Below are positions 44,732 through 53,467 of a stretch of DNA of 64,000 bases, one piece after another. How positions within the stretch are numbered: position 1 is the first letter of the stretch; each line of letters opens with the position of its first letter. The notes beneath the pieces are model-generated. The model did no database searches and had not been told where the DNA came from. It saw only the letters and a list, made by a program, of their open reading frames with translations. The stretch covers positions 70,397 through 134,396 of the forward strand of contig JAWSVC010000003.1 in NCBI GenBank assembly GCA_033852075.1, written 5' to 3'. A program made the translations under genes and the position numbers. Source of the stretch: QZLE01 sp033852075. GTDB lineage: Bacteria > Pseudomonadota > Gammaproteobacteria > QZLD01.

Positions 44732-45562
44732 CTACTTTAACTGCTTTAGTTTTTCGATGGATTTGTTTTCAATCAATATTTCCATCTGATTGACAGCAAC
44801 GCTATTTAGCTTTTCCAATCTTTCATTCGATTCAATGCCTTGTGCAATTAGTTCTGCATTAAAACTCTCAAGATTGGATAGCACCACAAGTTGTTCTAGC
44901 GTGGCATAATCACGTATATTGCCTTTCAAATCCGGATTCTCTTTGCGCCAGTCACCGGCTGTTTTACCGAATAAAGCCAAATTCAAAATATCTGCTTCAT
45001 TGGCGTAAACAAAGTTTTTGCTTTTAGAGTTAAGCTCCAATTTTGGAACAATATTGGCTTTAATGGATTCCGTATGTATACGGTAATTTACTTTGGCTAA
45101 TGTGCGCGAGACATTCCATTCCAGGTTTTTCTGTTCATTTTCTTCCTGCTTTAAACGCTGAAATTCTTTCAATAGGTACAGCTTAAATTCGGCGCTTATC
45201 CAGGATGCAAATTCAAAAGCGATATCGTGATGTGCATAGGTTCCTCCGTAACGACCGGCTTTTGAAATAATACCAATAGCATTGGTTGCTTTAATCCAGC
45301 GTTTTGGAGTAAGAGAAAAGCTATTTGAACCAGATTCATTTTTAAACCCATCGAATTCGATGGAATTAAAATCTGGATTATGCAGTTGTTCCCATAAGCC
45401 AATAAAATCTATGGTGCTACGATTTCTCATCCAGTTTTGCAAAATGTAATCGCTACGTTCCTGGTCTTTGTATTTGGCAATGTCAGATAAGGAAATGTAA
45501 TCATCCTGTTTGCTGGAAAATACAGATACCTTTATTCCTCTCACCTCAATATTTTGTGCCAT
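44732..45562 (-). CDS. KilA-N domain protein in the Tn3 element
   Basis: The KilA-N domain (about residues 10-115) is seen in DDYISLSDIAKYKD, DYILQNWMRNRSTIDFIGLW and GRYGGTYAHHDIAFEFASWI, the usual DNA-binding core of phage and virus KilA-N proteins. The C-terminal half is helical with no named domain. The ATG at 45562 gives 276 residues; an ATG at 45574 (MQNIMAQN) is also possible. The stop codon is seven bases before tnpR, so both are probably co-transcribed from the res region. Its role in transposition or as cargo is unknown. Related genes occur in phages and islands. Confidence 0.85.
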   Translation of the reverse strand: MAQNIEVRGIKVSVFSSKQDDYISLSDIAKYKDQERSDYILQNWMRNRSTIDFIGLWEQLHNPDFNSIEFDGFKNESGSNSFSLTPKRWIKATNAIGIISKAGRYGGTYAHHDIAFEFASWISAEFKLYLLKEFQRLKQEENEQKNLEWNVSRTLAKVNYRIHTESIKANIVPKLELNSKSKNFVYANEADILNLALFGKTAGDWRKENPDLKGNIRDYATLEQLVVLSNLESFNAELIAQGIESNERLEKLNSVAVNQMEILIENKSIEKLKQLK

Positions 45563-45588
45563 AATGTTTTGCATCTCGCTTTTTGTGC

Positions 45589-45708
45589 GTCTACTAAACG
45601 TTCGTTTAATGGACAACTGAAAAATCAACCATATTTTACTCAGAAAGCGTACTTTAACCCGTATATAAATCTACGTCTACCAAAGGGTGGTATTTAATTA
45701 TAAGTGAC
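45589..45708. other. Candidate res site of the Tn3 element
   Basis: Subsite I is a symmetric 26-bp sequence, GTCTACTAAACG-TT-CGTTTAATGGAC in outline (45589-45614), with a central TT fit for crossover. A second site starts with the same half-site (CGTCTACCAAA, 45674-45684) and ends at GAC 45706-45708, giving a 34-bp spacing like site II of Tn3 res. It lies between the KilA-N gene and tnpA, where the divergent promoters must also be. Confidence 0.65.
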
Positions 45709-45738
45709 ACTCTAAAATTAAGATATAAATAAGAAAAT

Positions 45739-48700
45739 ATGAATACCAACCAACAGCGTTTGATAATACTTACCCAATCTGAAATACAAGATTATTTTGG
45801 CATTCCAAGACTTTCTCAGGAAGACAGAGAATACTACTTTAACCTTACTGATAGTGAGCATAGCCTGATTAAAGAGAGCTGGCATCTTAATTCCAAACTG
45901 TATTTCATACTGCAATTGGGTTATTTCAAAGCGAAGCGCATGTTATTCAATTTCGATGCTGAAGAGGTTGGTGATGATATTGCTTACATTAATAGTACTT
46001 TCTTTCATCATCTAAAAGAAAACCTATTCAAGGTACCAAGCAACCCTATTCGGGTTAACCTGCACAAAATTATCTACGATCATTTTAACTTTCGTCGTTA
46101 TGATAAAAGCGTTGGCAGAGAATTAATGGATGTGGCCAAACGGATCGTTCGCCGCTCGGCGAAACCTGTATATATTTTAAGGGAATTGCTGGGTTATCTC
46201 GATAAACAGCAAATTGTTGCACCGGCTTACAGCACATTCCAAGATTTAATTGGCTGCTGTTTATCTGAAGAGCGCCAACGAATTGGCAAACAGCTTGTAA
46301 ATGATCTCAAACCAGAAATTGAGCAAGAGCTTTCCGCGATTCTATCCGATGATTCTGCTGGTCTACATTGGGTTACACAGCTCAAGAAAGAACCAAAGGA
46401 TTTTAGTTATAAGGAAGTATTAAGTGAGGCTATAAGAGCCAAACAACTTAAGCCTCTATATGAGTTTTGTGTATATTGGCTACCAACTATCGAGCTATCA
46501 AATGAAAGTATCCGGTACTATGCCGCTCTAGTAGAGTATTATTCCGTCTACAAGCTCCGCAGGTTTGACATATCAACCGCATATTTTTACCTGCTCTGTT
46601 ACGCATACCATCGCACCCATGTGATTTACGATAATCTCATCGATGCTTTGATTCACAACGTGCGTTACTGCGAAGAACAAGCCAAAATGTACGCAAGAGA
46701 CTTTATTTATCGGCAAACCTCTGAAGCTCGTGAAGGTATTAAAGCAACAGGTAAAATATTGGAGTTTTTCTTAAACCCTGATATTGATGATAACCAATCT
46801 TTTGGAGAGATCCGAGAGAGAGCTTTTCAGCTATTGGAACGCGATAAGATGAAAAGCGTAACAACCTTTATCAATTCATCGGGATTTGATGACGAAGAAT
46901 ACCAGTGGCAACACTTGCAATCGTTATCTGGATCTATCAAAAAGAATCTGCGGCAGATTGTCAGAGCAATTGACTTTAAAAGTAATATTAAAGAAGCTCC
47001 TCTGATAGAAGCAATTAGTTTTCTTCAGCATAGCTTCGAAACAGGTCGAACTCTACGGCGCTTATCACCATCCAAGTTCCCAACGGCATTTTTACCTAAA
47101 GCACTTAAAAAATATATTTATGCCGGTAACTCTCCAGATAGCCTTATTGCAGAGCGGTATGAATTTGCTGTTTACAAGATGTTACGCAAAGCGTTTGAAG
47201 CCGGTGATATTTTCAACCCAAAAATAAATAAGTATCGCAGCTTTACCGATTACCTTATTCCTTCAGATCGTTGGCAAAACCGCAAAAATTGCATATTGGA
47301 GGAATTAGATCTTCCTGCCTTAAATCAGCCAATTCATAAAACTTTAAAGAAGTTAAAGGTTGAATTGGAAGCTAAGATTCAGCATGTAAACCAACGAATA
47401 ATAACCAGGGAAAATAGAGATATTAAGATCACAGGTCAAGGTGAAAATATCAAGTGGACACTACCCTATAGACGTAATGAGGATGAGGAAAACCACCAGC
47501 TATACCAATCTATTCCAACAATCGGTATTGCCTGTCTACTAAGTTATGTAACATGTAGAACCGGCTTTCTTGATGGTTTTTCCCATGTTCTTGATCGTTA
47601 TGTCAAAGGAACCAAGAACGAGAAAACCGTTCTTGCGTGCATCGTTGCGCTGGGAACAAATATGAGTTTAGGACGAATGGGAGATATATCTGATGTCGAT
47701 ACTCAAGAGCTACAGACCACTTATCGAAATTTCTTCCGCTTGGAAACACTAAAAGAGGCGAATGATTTAATCTCTAATGCTACTGCGAAGCTACCAATAT
47801 TTCGGCATTATGACATCGAAAACGATGTACTACACTCAAGCAGTGATGGTCAGCGTTTTGAAACTCAACGGAATACATTCAATGCTCGACACGCTTCTAA
47901 ATACTTCGGGCTGAAGAAAGGCATTTCTGCATTGACTCTGATTAGCAACCACGTACCAATTAACGCTAAAGTTATTGGTACACACGAACATGAAAGTTAT
48001 TTTGTTTTTGACCTTCTATACAACAATACTACCGATATTGATCCTGATCGCCACTCTGTTGATACCCACGGCACCAACCAGGTTAATTTTTGGATACTTC
48101 ATGCTTTCGGGTATCAGTTTGCTCCACGTTATCGAAATTTCACATCCAAAACCGACAGTATTATTGGTTTTCAACCCCCAGGTTATTACGATGAAAACTT
48201 TCTCGTACGACCAGGTAGAAAAATTAATGAGGCACTTATCATCGAAGAGTGGCCAAATATTCAACACATTATGGCGTCACTGGGACAAAAAGAAACTACA
48301 CAGGCATCTATCGTAAGAAAACTCAGTTCCTATGCCAGGCAAAACCGAACCAAGAAAGCCTTGTGGGAACTCGATAATATTTGTCGCAGTATATATCTGT
48401 TGGATTATATGGATGACAATTTGCTACGCAAACACGTTACAAAAGCCCTAAACCGAGGAGAAGCCTATCATAGGCTCAAAAGAGCTATTGCTCATGTCAA
48501 CGGCGGTAAATTAAGAGTTAAGAGTGAAATCGAGCAACACGTCATACATGAATGCACTCGATTGATTGCCAATGCAATTATTTATTTCAATGCGGAATTA
48601 CTTTCTGGATTAATCAATGGTAACTCGAAAAGTTCACCACTAACAGCAGAGCATGTTAAAAAAATATCTCCTGTTGCATGGCAACACGTTAATTTTTACG

Positions 48701-48804
48701 GCAGGTTTGAATTCAATGATCTGAGAGCACCATTCAGTGCAGAGCATTATATGCAAACACTGGATTTGACTAGTTTGGCCACCGGCCTTGAACCGGCTAA
48801 TTAA
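45739..48804 (+). CDS. tnpA: Tn3-family transposase
   Basis: The 1,021-residue DDE transposase is full length for the family. The N-terminal DUF4158-type DNA-binding part has LTQSEIQDYFGIPRLSQEDR. The C-terminal catalytic part contains SDGQRFETQRNTFNARHASKYFG, DTHGTNQVNFWILHAFGYQF and the conserved NCIVLWN-like end NAIIYFNAELLS. It makes cointegrates between the terminal repeats. It is transcribed away from tnpR, with the res site between. Confidence 0.97.
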   Translation: MNTNQQRLIILTQSEIQDYFGIPRLSQEDREYYFNLTDSEHSLIKESWHLNSKLYFILQLGYFKAKRMLFNFDAEEVGDDIAYINSTFFHHLKENLFKVPSNPIRVNLHKIIYDHFNFRRYDKSVGRELMDVAKRIVRRSAKPVYILRELLGYLDKQQIVAPAYSTFQDLIGCCLSEERQRIGKQLVNDLKPEIEQELSAILSDDSAGLHWVTQLKKEPKDFSYKEVLSEAIRAKQLKPLYEFCVYWLPTIELSNESIRYYAALVEYYSVYKLRRFDISTAYFYLLCYAYHRTHVIYDNLIDALIHNVRYCEEQAKMYARDFIYRQTSEAREGIKATGKILEFFLNPDIDDNQSFGEIRERAFQLLERDKMKSVTTFINSSGFDDEEYQWQHLQSLSGSIKKNLRQIVRAIDFKSNIKEAPLIEAISFLQHSFETGRTLRRLSPSKFPTAFLPKALKKYIYAGNSPDSLIAERYEFAVYKMLRKAFEAGDIFNPKINKYRSFTDYLIPSDRWQNRKNCILEELDLPALNQPIHKTLKKLKVELEAKIQHVNQRIITRENRDIKITGQGENIKWTLPYRRNEDEENHQLYQSIPTIGIACLLSYVTCRTGFLDGFSHVLDRYVKGTKNEKTVLACIVALGTNMSLGRMGDISDVDTQELQTTYRNFFRLETLKEANDLISNATAKLPIFRHYDIENDVLHSSSDGQRFETQRNTFNARHASKYFGLKKGISALTLISNHVPINAKVIGTHEHESYFVFDLLYNNTTDIDPDRHSVDTHGTNQVNFWILHAFGYQFAPRYRNFTSKTDSIIGFQPPGYYDENFLVRPGRKINEALIIEEWPNIQHIMASLGQKETTQASIVRKLSSYARQNRTKKALWELDNICRSIYLLDYMDDNLLRKHVTKALNRGEAYHRLKRAIAHVNGGKLRVKSEIEQHVIHECTRLIANAIIYFNAELLSGLINGNSKSSPLTAEHVKKISPVAWQHVNFYGRFEFNDLRAPFSAEHYMQTLDLTSLATGLEPAN

Positions 48805-48813
48805 TCAGCAGAA

Positions 48814-48846
48814 TTTAACAATATCGGGGGATGGGCAAAAATAGCC
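48814..48846 (-). repeat. Right terminal inverted repeat of the Tn3 element
   Basis: The complement begins GGCTATTTTTGCCCATCCCC and continues CCGATATTGTTAAA. It contains an in-frame ATG (48831) for the downstream thioesterase fragment. Confidence 0.95.
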
Positions 48847-49208
48847 ATATTCAAGGCGTAGTTAATAATTCTGTTTACCAAAACTATCTAGAACATGCAC
48901 GTCATAAATACCTACTTGACCTGGGAGTTAATTTTGCAGAACTAACACGTAAAAATATCAATTTGATGGTTATTCGCGCAGAACTAGATTACAAATCATC
49001 TCTAATACCAGGAGATAAGTTTGTCATCAAAAGTTCTATCACGCGTTTATCAAAAATTAAATTTGCCTTTGATCAAAAGATAATTTCTGCAGAAGGCAAA
49101 ACAATAGTAAATGCCATGATCGTTGGTACCGCCATCAATGAACGCGGCCGACCATTTATGCCTACTTTCATATCGGACTTATTAGATACAGAACCAGAAA
49201 CTGCATAA
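48847..49208 (+). pseudogene. 3' part of YbgC-like acyl-CoA thioesterase gene
   Basis: The remaining frame encodes IQGVVNNSVYQNYLEHARH and ends RPFMPTFISDLLDTEPETA, the body of a 4HBT hot-dog acyl-CoA thioesterase. The N-terminal strand and catalytic aspartate lie on the other side of the transposon. An ATG inside the right terminal repeat (48831) could start a hybrid 125-residue protein, MGKNSH joined to IQGVV, but GGGGG directly abuts the ATG and the catalytic residue would still be missing. Confidence 0.88.
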
Positions 49209-49221
49209 CCGATAAATAGAT

Positions 49222-49251
49222 ATAAAAATCCCGCAGAAGCGGAATTTTTAT
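49222..49251. terminator. Bidirectional terminator between thioesterase and mdh
   Basis: AAAAATCCCGC-AGAA-GCGGAATTTTT forms a stem with one mismatch and T-runs on both strands. It serves the converging thioesterase fragment and mdh. Confidence 0.8.
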
Positions 49252-49273
49252 ATCTCAATTAAACTAAAACTAT

Positions 49274-50254
49274 TTACAGCAAATCACGAACCACATCCCT
49301 TTCTGATATAAGTTCATGTTCGGTAAGTTTCATCATCTTTTCACAAAACTCATTAATCTCTAACCCCCCGACAATTGAATATTCAAGCTCGCTATCACAG
49401 GTAACCGGAAACGAATAATAAAGGTCATCAGCTATACCGTATGGATTACCTGTAGAATATACAGCCTTACTTACCCAGTCATCCTCATTTGTACCATAAT
49501 ACCAAGATTTAAAATGTTTAATGGTACAAATAGCAGCAGACACCGTACTGGACATACCGCGCACTCTCAAAATCTCACTACCTCGTTGCTGAACTGCAGG
49601 AATAAACTCATCTTTATACCAGTTAAAATCAACCATATTCTTAATTGGCTTACCTTTTAACAGGGCATGGGATATATCTGGAAACTGAGATCCTGAATGA
49701 TTACCCCAAATCGTAAATTTAGTGATATCAGAAACATAAGCATCCAACTTTGAAGCCAGCATACCAAGCCCTCGATTATGATCTAGCCTTGTTAAAGCGG
49801 TAAACTGACTTGGATCAAGATCCGGAGCATTTTTAGCTGTAATTAAACAATTAGTATTGGCAGGATTTCCAACTACTACTACTCGAACATCAGGATTGGC
49901 ATAATCATTTAATGCCTTACCTTGAGCAGGGAATATCCGCCCATTAGCCTCTAACAGGTCGCGACGTTCCATACCTTTCTTTCGAGGAAAAGCCCCAACT
50001 AAAAACGCGAAATCTACGTCTCCAAATGCCTCATCTATTTCTGTAGTGACAATAACATCTTTTAAAAGAGGAAAGGCGCAATCACCAAGTTCCATCATTT
50101 CACCCTGAAGGTCAGGAAGCATTTTATCAATATCATATAGATGCAAAATAACTGGTTGTTGCAAACCAAAAAGATCACCTGCTGCTACACGATATACAAG
50201 TGAAGAACCCACATGCCCTGCAGCACCAGTTATCAATACCCTCATTGGCTTCAT
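49274..50254 (-). CDS. mdh: NAD-dependent malate dehydrogenase
   Basis: MDH oxidises malate to oxaloacetate in the citric acid cycle. The 326-residue protein is of the group related to eukaryotic cytosolic MDH, as found in many proteobacteria outside the enterics. It has the NAD fold VLITGAAGHVGSSLVYRV, the substrate loop FPRKKGMERRDLLEANG, VGNPANTNCLI, and the catalytic WGNHSGSQFPD. A strong AAGGAGG ribosome site fixes the start at 50254. It is transcribed separately after the ribosomal operon terminator. Confidence 0.95.
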   Translation of the reverse strand: MKPMRVLITGAAGHVGSSLVYRVAAGDLFGLQQPVILHLYDIDKMLPDLQGEMMELGDCAFPLLKDVIVTTEIDEAFGDVDFAFLVGAFPRKKGMERRDLLEANGRIFPAQGKALNDYANPDVRVVVVGNPANTNCLITAKNAPDLDPSQFTALTRLDHNRGLGMLASKLDAYVSDITKFTIWGNHSGSQFPDISHALLKGKPIKNMVDFNWYKDEFIPAVQQRGSEILRVRGMSSTVSAAICTIKHFKSWYYGTNEDDWVSKAVYSTGNPYGIADDLYYSFPVTCDSELEYSIVGGLEINEFCEKMMKLTEHELISERDVVRDLL

Positions 50255-50293
50255 AATACCTCCTTATTTAGGACACTTATATATGCCCTACAT

Positions 50294-50321
50294 GAAAAAA
50301 CCGGGCGTTGCCCGGTTTTTT
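50294..50321 (-). terminator. Terminator of the ribosomal protein superoperon
   Basis: On the minus strand AAAAAACCGGGC-AAC-GCCCGGTTTTTT is a strong palindrome with a T-run, 20 bases after the rplQ stop. Confidence 0.9.
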
Positions 50322-50340
50322 CGCATTAAGATGCTAAGAA

Positions 50341-50745
50341 CTATTCTTCATCATCCTCAATATCGTCTTCATCTTCAACGATTTCAATAGGACGATCTAC
50401 TAGCTCAACGAAAGCCATTGGAGCCGCATCGCCTGGGCGGAAACCACATTTAAGAATACGTAGATATCCTCCTGGACGCTCCTTATATCTAGGTCCTAGA
50501 ATCTCAAAAAGCTTCTTAACTGCTTCTTTACTTCTTAATTTAGAAAAAGCTTGTCTTCTAGCAGCAACAGAATCTTCTTTTGCCAAAGTTATTAGTGGCT
50601 CAAGATGTCTTCTCAACTCTTTTGCCTTTGGAAGAGTTGTCTTAATCGCTTCAAATTCAATCATTGAAGCACTCATGTTTTTAAACATAGCTTTTCTATG
50701 TGAACTATTTCTATTAAGCTTACGCCCAGATTTGCGGTGACGCAT
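50341..50745 (-). CDS. rplQ: 50S ribosomal protein L17
   Basis: L17 is a large-subunit protein near the exit tunnel. The 134 residues begin MRHRKSGRKLNRNSSHRKAM, nearly invariant in bacteria, and end with a species-specific acidic tail (EIVEDEDDIEDDEE). It is the last gene of the alpha operon, 39 bases after rpoA. Confidence 0.97.
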   Translation of the reverse strand: MRHRKSGRKLNRNSSHRKAMFKNMSASMIEFEAIKTTLPKAKELRRHLEPLITLAKEDSVAARRQAFSKLRSKEAVKKLFEILGPRYKERPGGYLRILKCGFRPGDAAPMAFVELVDRPIEIVEDEDDIEDDEE

Positions 50746-50784
50746 AATTAAATTCCTTACACAAAACTTACTTTATAAACAGAC

Positions 50785-51786
50785 CTAAGCTGATTTCTTA
50801 TCAGAACCAACAAGAATTGATGGTGGCCAGTTTTCTAAACGCATACCAAGTGACAGACCATGAGATGCAAGTACATCTTTAATTTCAGTTAAAGATTTCT
50901 TCCCAAGATTAGGAGTCTTAAGCAGCTCAACCTCTGTACGTTGCACAAGATCACCTATAAAGTGAATACTTTCTGCCTTGATACAATTTGCAGATCTAAC
51001 GGTTAACTCAAGATCATCAACAGGTCTTAGAAGAATTGGATCTATATCTGGTTCCTCTTCCTCTGGCTCCTCTTCAACGTTACTTTTAAGATCAACGAAC
51101 ACACAGATTTGACCATGCAGAACACCTGCCGCCTGTCTTATTGCTTCTTCAGGATCAATCGCACCATTGGTCTTGATATCAATAACTAGCTTATCGAGAT
51201 CCGTACGTTGTTCAACACGCGCTCTTTCAACATCATATGAAACACGTTTGACAGGGCTGAATGAAGCATCAACCTGAAGACTTCCAATTGGACGATCTTC
51301 ATCATCACTTAAAGTCCTTTGATTAGCAGGCTCATAGCCTCTACCTTGTCGAATTTTAAGTTTCATATCCAACTTGCCGCCCTTAGTAAGGTTAGCGATA
51401 ACAAGTTGTGGATTATAAATCTCAATATCGTGATCTGTTTCAATATCTCCCGCAGTAACAGGACCAGCTCCAGACTTTGAAAGAGACAGAGTTGTTTCTG
51501 TTTTAGTATGCAATCTAATTGCAAGACCTTTAAGGTTCAGCAGGATTTCAGCAACATCTTCCTGAACACCTTCAATAGCAGAATACTCATGAAGCACGCC
51601 ATCGATCTCAACCTCAACAACTGCATAACCGATCATTGAAGAAAGAAGAATCCTTCTAAGAGCGGTACCAAGTGTGTGACCAAAACCTCTCTCTAGTGGT
51701 TCAAGAATTACCTTGGAGTGATTAACGCCAATCTCTTGAACTTCTACAAGCCTAGGTTTTAAAAATTCAGTAGGTTTACCCTGCAT
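50785..51786 (-). CDS. rpoA: RNA polymerase alpha subunit
   Basis: The 333-residue alpha subunit has the assembly domain (LEPLERGFGHTLGTALRRIL), an acidic linker rich in Glu and Pro, and the C-terminal domain that binds UP elements and activators (DDLELTVRSANCIKAESI, GKKSLTEIKDVLASHGLSLG). It stands between rpsD and rplQ in the normal alpha operon. Confidence 0.98.
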   Translation of the reverse strand: MQGKPTEFLKPRLVEVQEIGVNHSKVILEPLERGFGHTLGTALRRILLSSMIGYAVVEVEIDGVLHEYSAIEGVQEDVAEILLNLKGLAIRLHTKTETTLSLSKSGAGPVTAGDIETDHDIEIYNPQLVIANLTKGGKLDMKLKIRQGRGYEPANQRTLSDDEDRPIGSLQVDASFSPVKRVSYDVERARVEQRTDLDKLVIDIKTNGAIDPEEAIRQAAGVLHGQICVFVDLKSNVEEEPEEEEPDIDPILLRPVDDLELTVRSANCIKAESIHFIGDLVQRTEVELLKTPNLGKKSLTEIKDVLASHGLSLGMRLENWPPSILVGSDKKSA

Positions 51787-51807
51787 GTAAACAAATCTCC
51801 GTTAGAA

Positions 51808-52428
51808 TTACTTAGAATACAGCTCGACTACCAGATTCTCATTTATATCTGGTGGAAGATCAGATCTTTCAGGCTTTGATTTAAATACGCCTTCAAATTT
51901 CTTAGGATCTACTTCTAGCCATTCAGCAAATCCCTTTTGCTGGCAAATATCCATAGCCGCTTTAACGCGCAATTGCTTACTAGATTTCTCAGTAACTGCA
52001 ATCACATCACCTGGCTTAACCTGATAAGAAGGGATGTTACAAATTCTACCATTTACCAAAATAGATTTATGACTAACTAGCTGTCTAGATTCAGCCCTAG
52101 TTGAACCATAACCCATACGATAAACTACATTATCAAGACGACACTCTAAAAGCTGTAGAAGTATCTCACCAGTAGCACCTTTCTTTGATGCAGCTTTCTG
52201 GAAATAGTTACGGAACTGCTTTTCAAGCACACCATAAATTCTACGAAGCTTTTGCTTTTCACGTAGCTGCAAACCGTAATCGGTAGGCCTACCACGACGC
52301 TGACCTGACGAACCAGGAGCAACTTCAATTTTACATTTCGACTCAAGAGGTCTTACACCACTCTTTAAAAAAAGATCAGTGCCTTCTCTTCTTGCCAACT
52401 TACACTTTGGACCAATATATCTAGCCAT
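51808..52428 (-). CDS. rpsD: 30S ribosomal protein S4
   Basis: S4 is a primary 16S rRNA binder and, in E. coli, the translational repressor of the alpha operon. The 206-residue protein starts MARYIGPKCKLARREGTDLF and contains the S4 RNA-binding domain (LECRLDNVVYRMGYGSTRAE). It lies between rpsK and rpoA. Confidence 0.98.
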   Translation of the reverse strand: MARYIGPKCKLARREGTDLFLKSGVRPLESKCKIEVAPGSSGQRRGRPTDYGLQLREKQKLRRIYGVLEKQFRNYFQKAASKKGATGEILLQLLECRLDNVVYRMGYGSTRAESRQLVSHKSILVNGRICNIPSYQVKPGDVIAVTEKSSKQLRVKAAMDICQQKGFAEWLEVDPKKFEGVFKSKPERSDLPPDINENLVVELYSK

Positions 52429-52445
52429 TACTTACTATCTCCAGC

Positions 52446-52835
52446 CTAGACTCGACGTTTTTTAGATGGACGGCAACCGTTATGAGGAATTGGTGTAACA
52501 TCACTAATATTAGTGATCTTAAAACCAATATTATTAAGGGCTCTAACAGCTGATTCACGACCAGGACCAGGACCTTTAACCATAACCTCTAGGTTTTTCA
52601 TGCCAAACTCTTTAGCAGCATTACCTGCTCTTTCGGATGCAACCTGCGCAGCAAAAGGGGTACTTTTTCTAGAGCCTCTAAAACCAGAGCCACCAGCAGT
52701 TGCCCAGCATAGAGCATTGCCCTGTCTGTCACTGATTGTGATAATTGTGTTATTAAAAGAAGCGTGGATATGAGCTACGCCATCCACAACCGTCTTTTTG
52801 ACTTTTTTTCTAGTACGTCCAGCTGATTTCGCCAT
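52446..52835 (-). CDS. rpsK: 30S ribosomal protein S11
   Basis: S11 shapes the platform of the small subunit. The 129 residues include VDGVAHIHASFNNTIITISD, GPGPGRESAVRALN and the conserved C-terminal PIPHNGCRPSKKRRV. It follows rpsM by 39 bases. Confidence 0.98.
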   Translation of the reverse strand: MAKSAGRTRKKVKKTVVDGVAHIHASFNNTIITISDRQGNALCWATAGGSGFRGSRKSTPFAAQVASERAGNAAKEFGMKNLEVMVKGPGPGRESAVRALNNIGFKITNISDVTPIPHNGCRPSKKRRV

Positions 52836-52874
52836 TTTCTCTACCAGTTCAAAAATTAAAAATTACAATACAAA

Positions 52875-53231
52875 TTACTTCTTGATAGGACGACGAGGTC
52901 CTTTACGAGTTCTTGCATTAGTACGTGTTCTTTGACCACGAAGAGGCAAACCTCTACGATGTCTAATACCTCTGTAACAACCAAGATCCATTAGTCTCTT
53001 GATGTTCATTGTAACTTCACGACGCAGATCACCTTCTACAAGGTAATTTGCCACTTCGTTACGAATTGCATCTACTTGCTCTTCGGTAAGATCTCTGATC
53101 TTAATAGAAGGATCTACTTTAGCTGCAGCACAAATATCTTGTGCTCTGGTTGCGCCAATGCCATAGATAGATCTAAGTGCAATTACTGTATGTTTATTTA
53201 TAGGAACGTTAACGCCTGCAATACGGGCCAT
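52875..53231 (-). CDS. rpsM: 30S ribosomal protein S13
   Basis: S13 lies in the small-subunit head and contacts L5 and tRNA. The 118-residue protein starts MARIAGVNVPINKHTVIALR and has the typical basic tail GLPLRGQRTRTNARTRKGPR. It is the first gene of the alpha operon, 27 bases after rpmJ. Confidence 0.98.
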   Translation of the reverse strand: MARIAGVNVPINKHTVIALRSIYGIGATRAQDICAAAKVDPSIKIRDLTEEQVDAIRNEVANYLVEGDLRREVTMNIKRLMDLGCYRGIRHRRGLPLRGQRTRTNARTRKGPRRPIKK

Positions 53232-53258
53232 CGTTTATGTCTCCCAGACCGAAAATTA

Positions 53259-53372
53259 TTAACCTTGTCTTTGTTTATGTCGCTTCTCTTTGCAGATAAC
53301 TCTGACGACACCGTTACGTCTTACTATCTTACAATTGCGGCAAATCTTTTTTACTGAGGCTTGAACCTTCAT
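53259..53372 (-). CDS. rpmJ: 50S ribosomal protein L36 (zinc-ribbon type)
   Basis: This short gene encodes 37 residues, MKVQASVKKICRNCKIVRRN followed by GVVRVICKEKRHKQRQG. Cys11, Cys14, Cys27 and a C-terminal histidine form the zinc ribbon of the C+ form of L36. It sits between secY and rpsM, its normal place. About 95 untranslated bases separate it from secY. Confidence 0.97.
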   Translation of the reverse strand: MKVQASVKKICRNCKIVRRNGVVRVICKEKRHKQRQG

Positions 53373-53467
53373 CTCAAACTCCAAACTGCTTTTCGAAAAG
53401 CGCGTTATATTACCAAAAAAATTACAGAAATGGGAGGTTATTTATAAATAACCTGTATCATTTCTTA

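Larger units (their letters stand above)
43231..48846. mobile_element. Complete Tn3-family transposon with toxin-immunity cargo
   Basis: The 5,616-bp element is bounded by inverted repeats that are identical for 26 bases and similar for 33 (GGCTATTTTTGCCCATCCCC...). It is flanked by the 5-bp direct repeat ATATT (43226-43230 and 48847-48851), as expected for Tn3-family transposition. It holds a transposase (plus strand), a res site, and, on the minus strand, a KilA-N gene, tnpR, a Tlde1-like toxin gene and a small membrane protein gene. All open frames look intact. It splits a thioesterase gene just after the catalytic aspartate codon. Confidence 0.95.
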
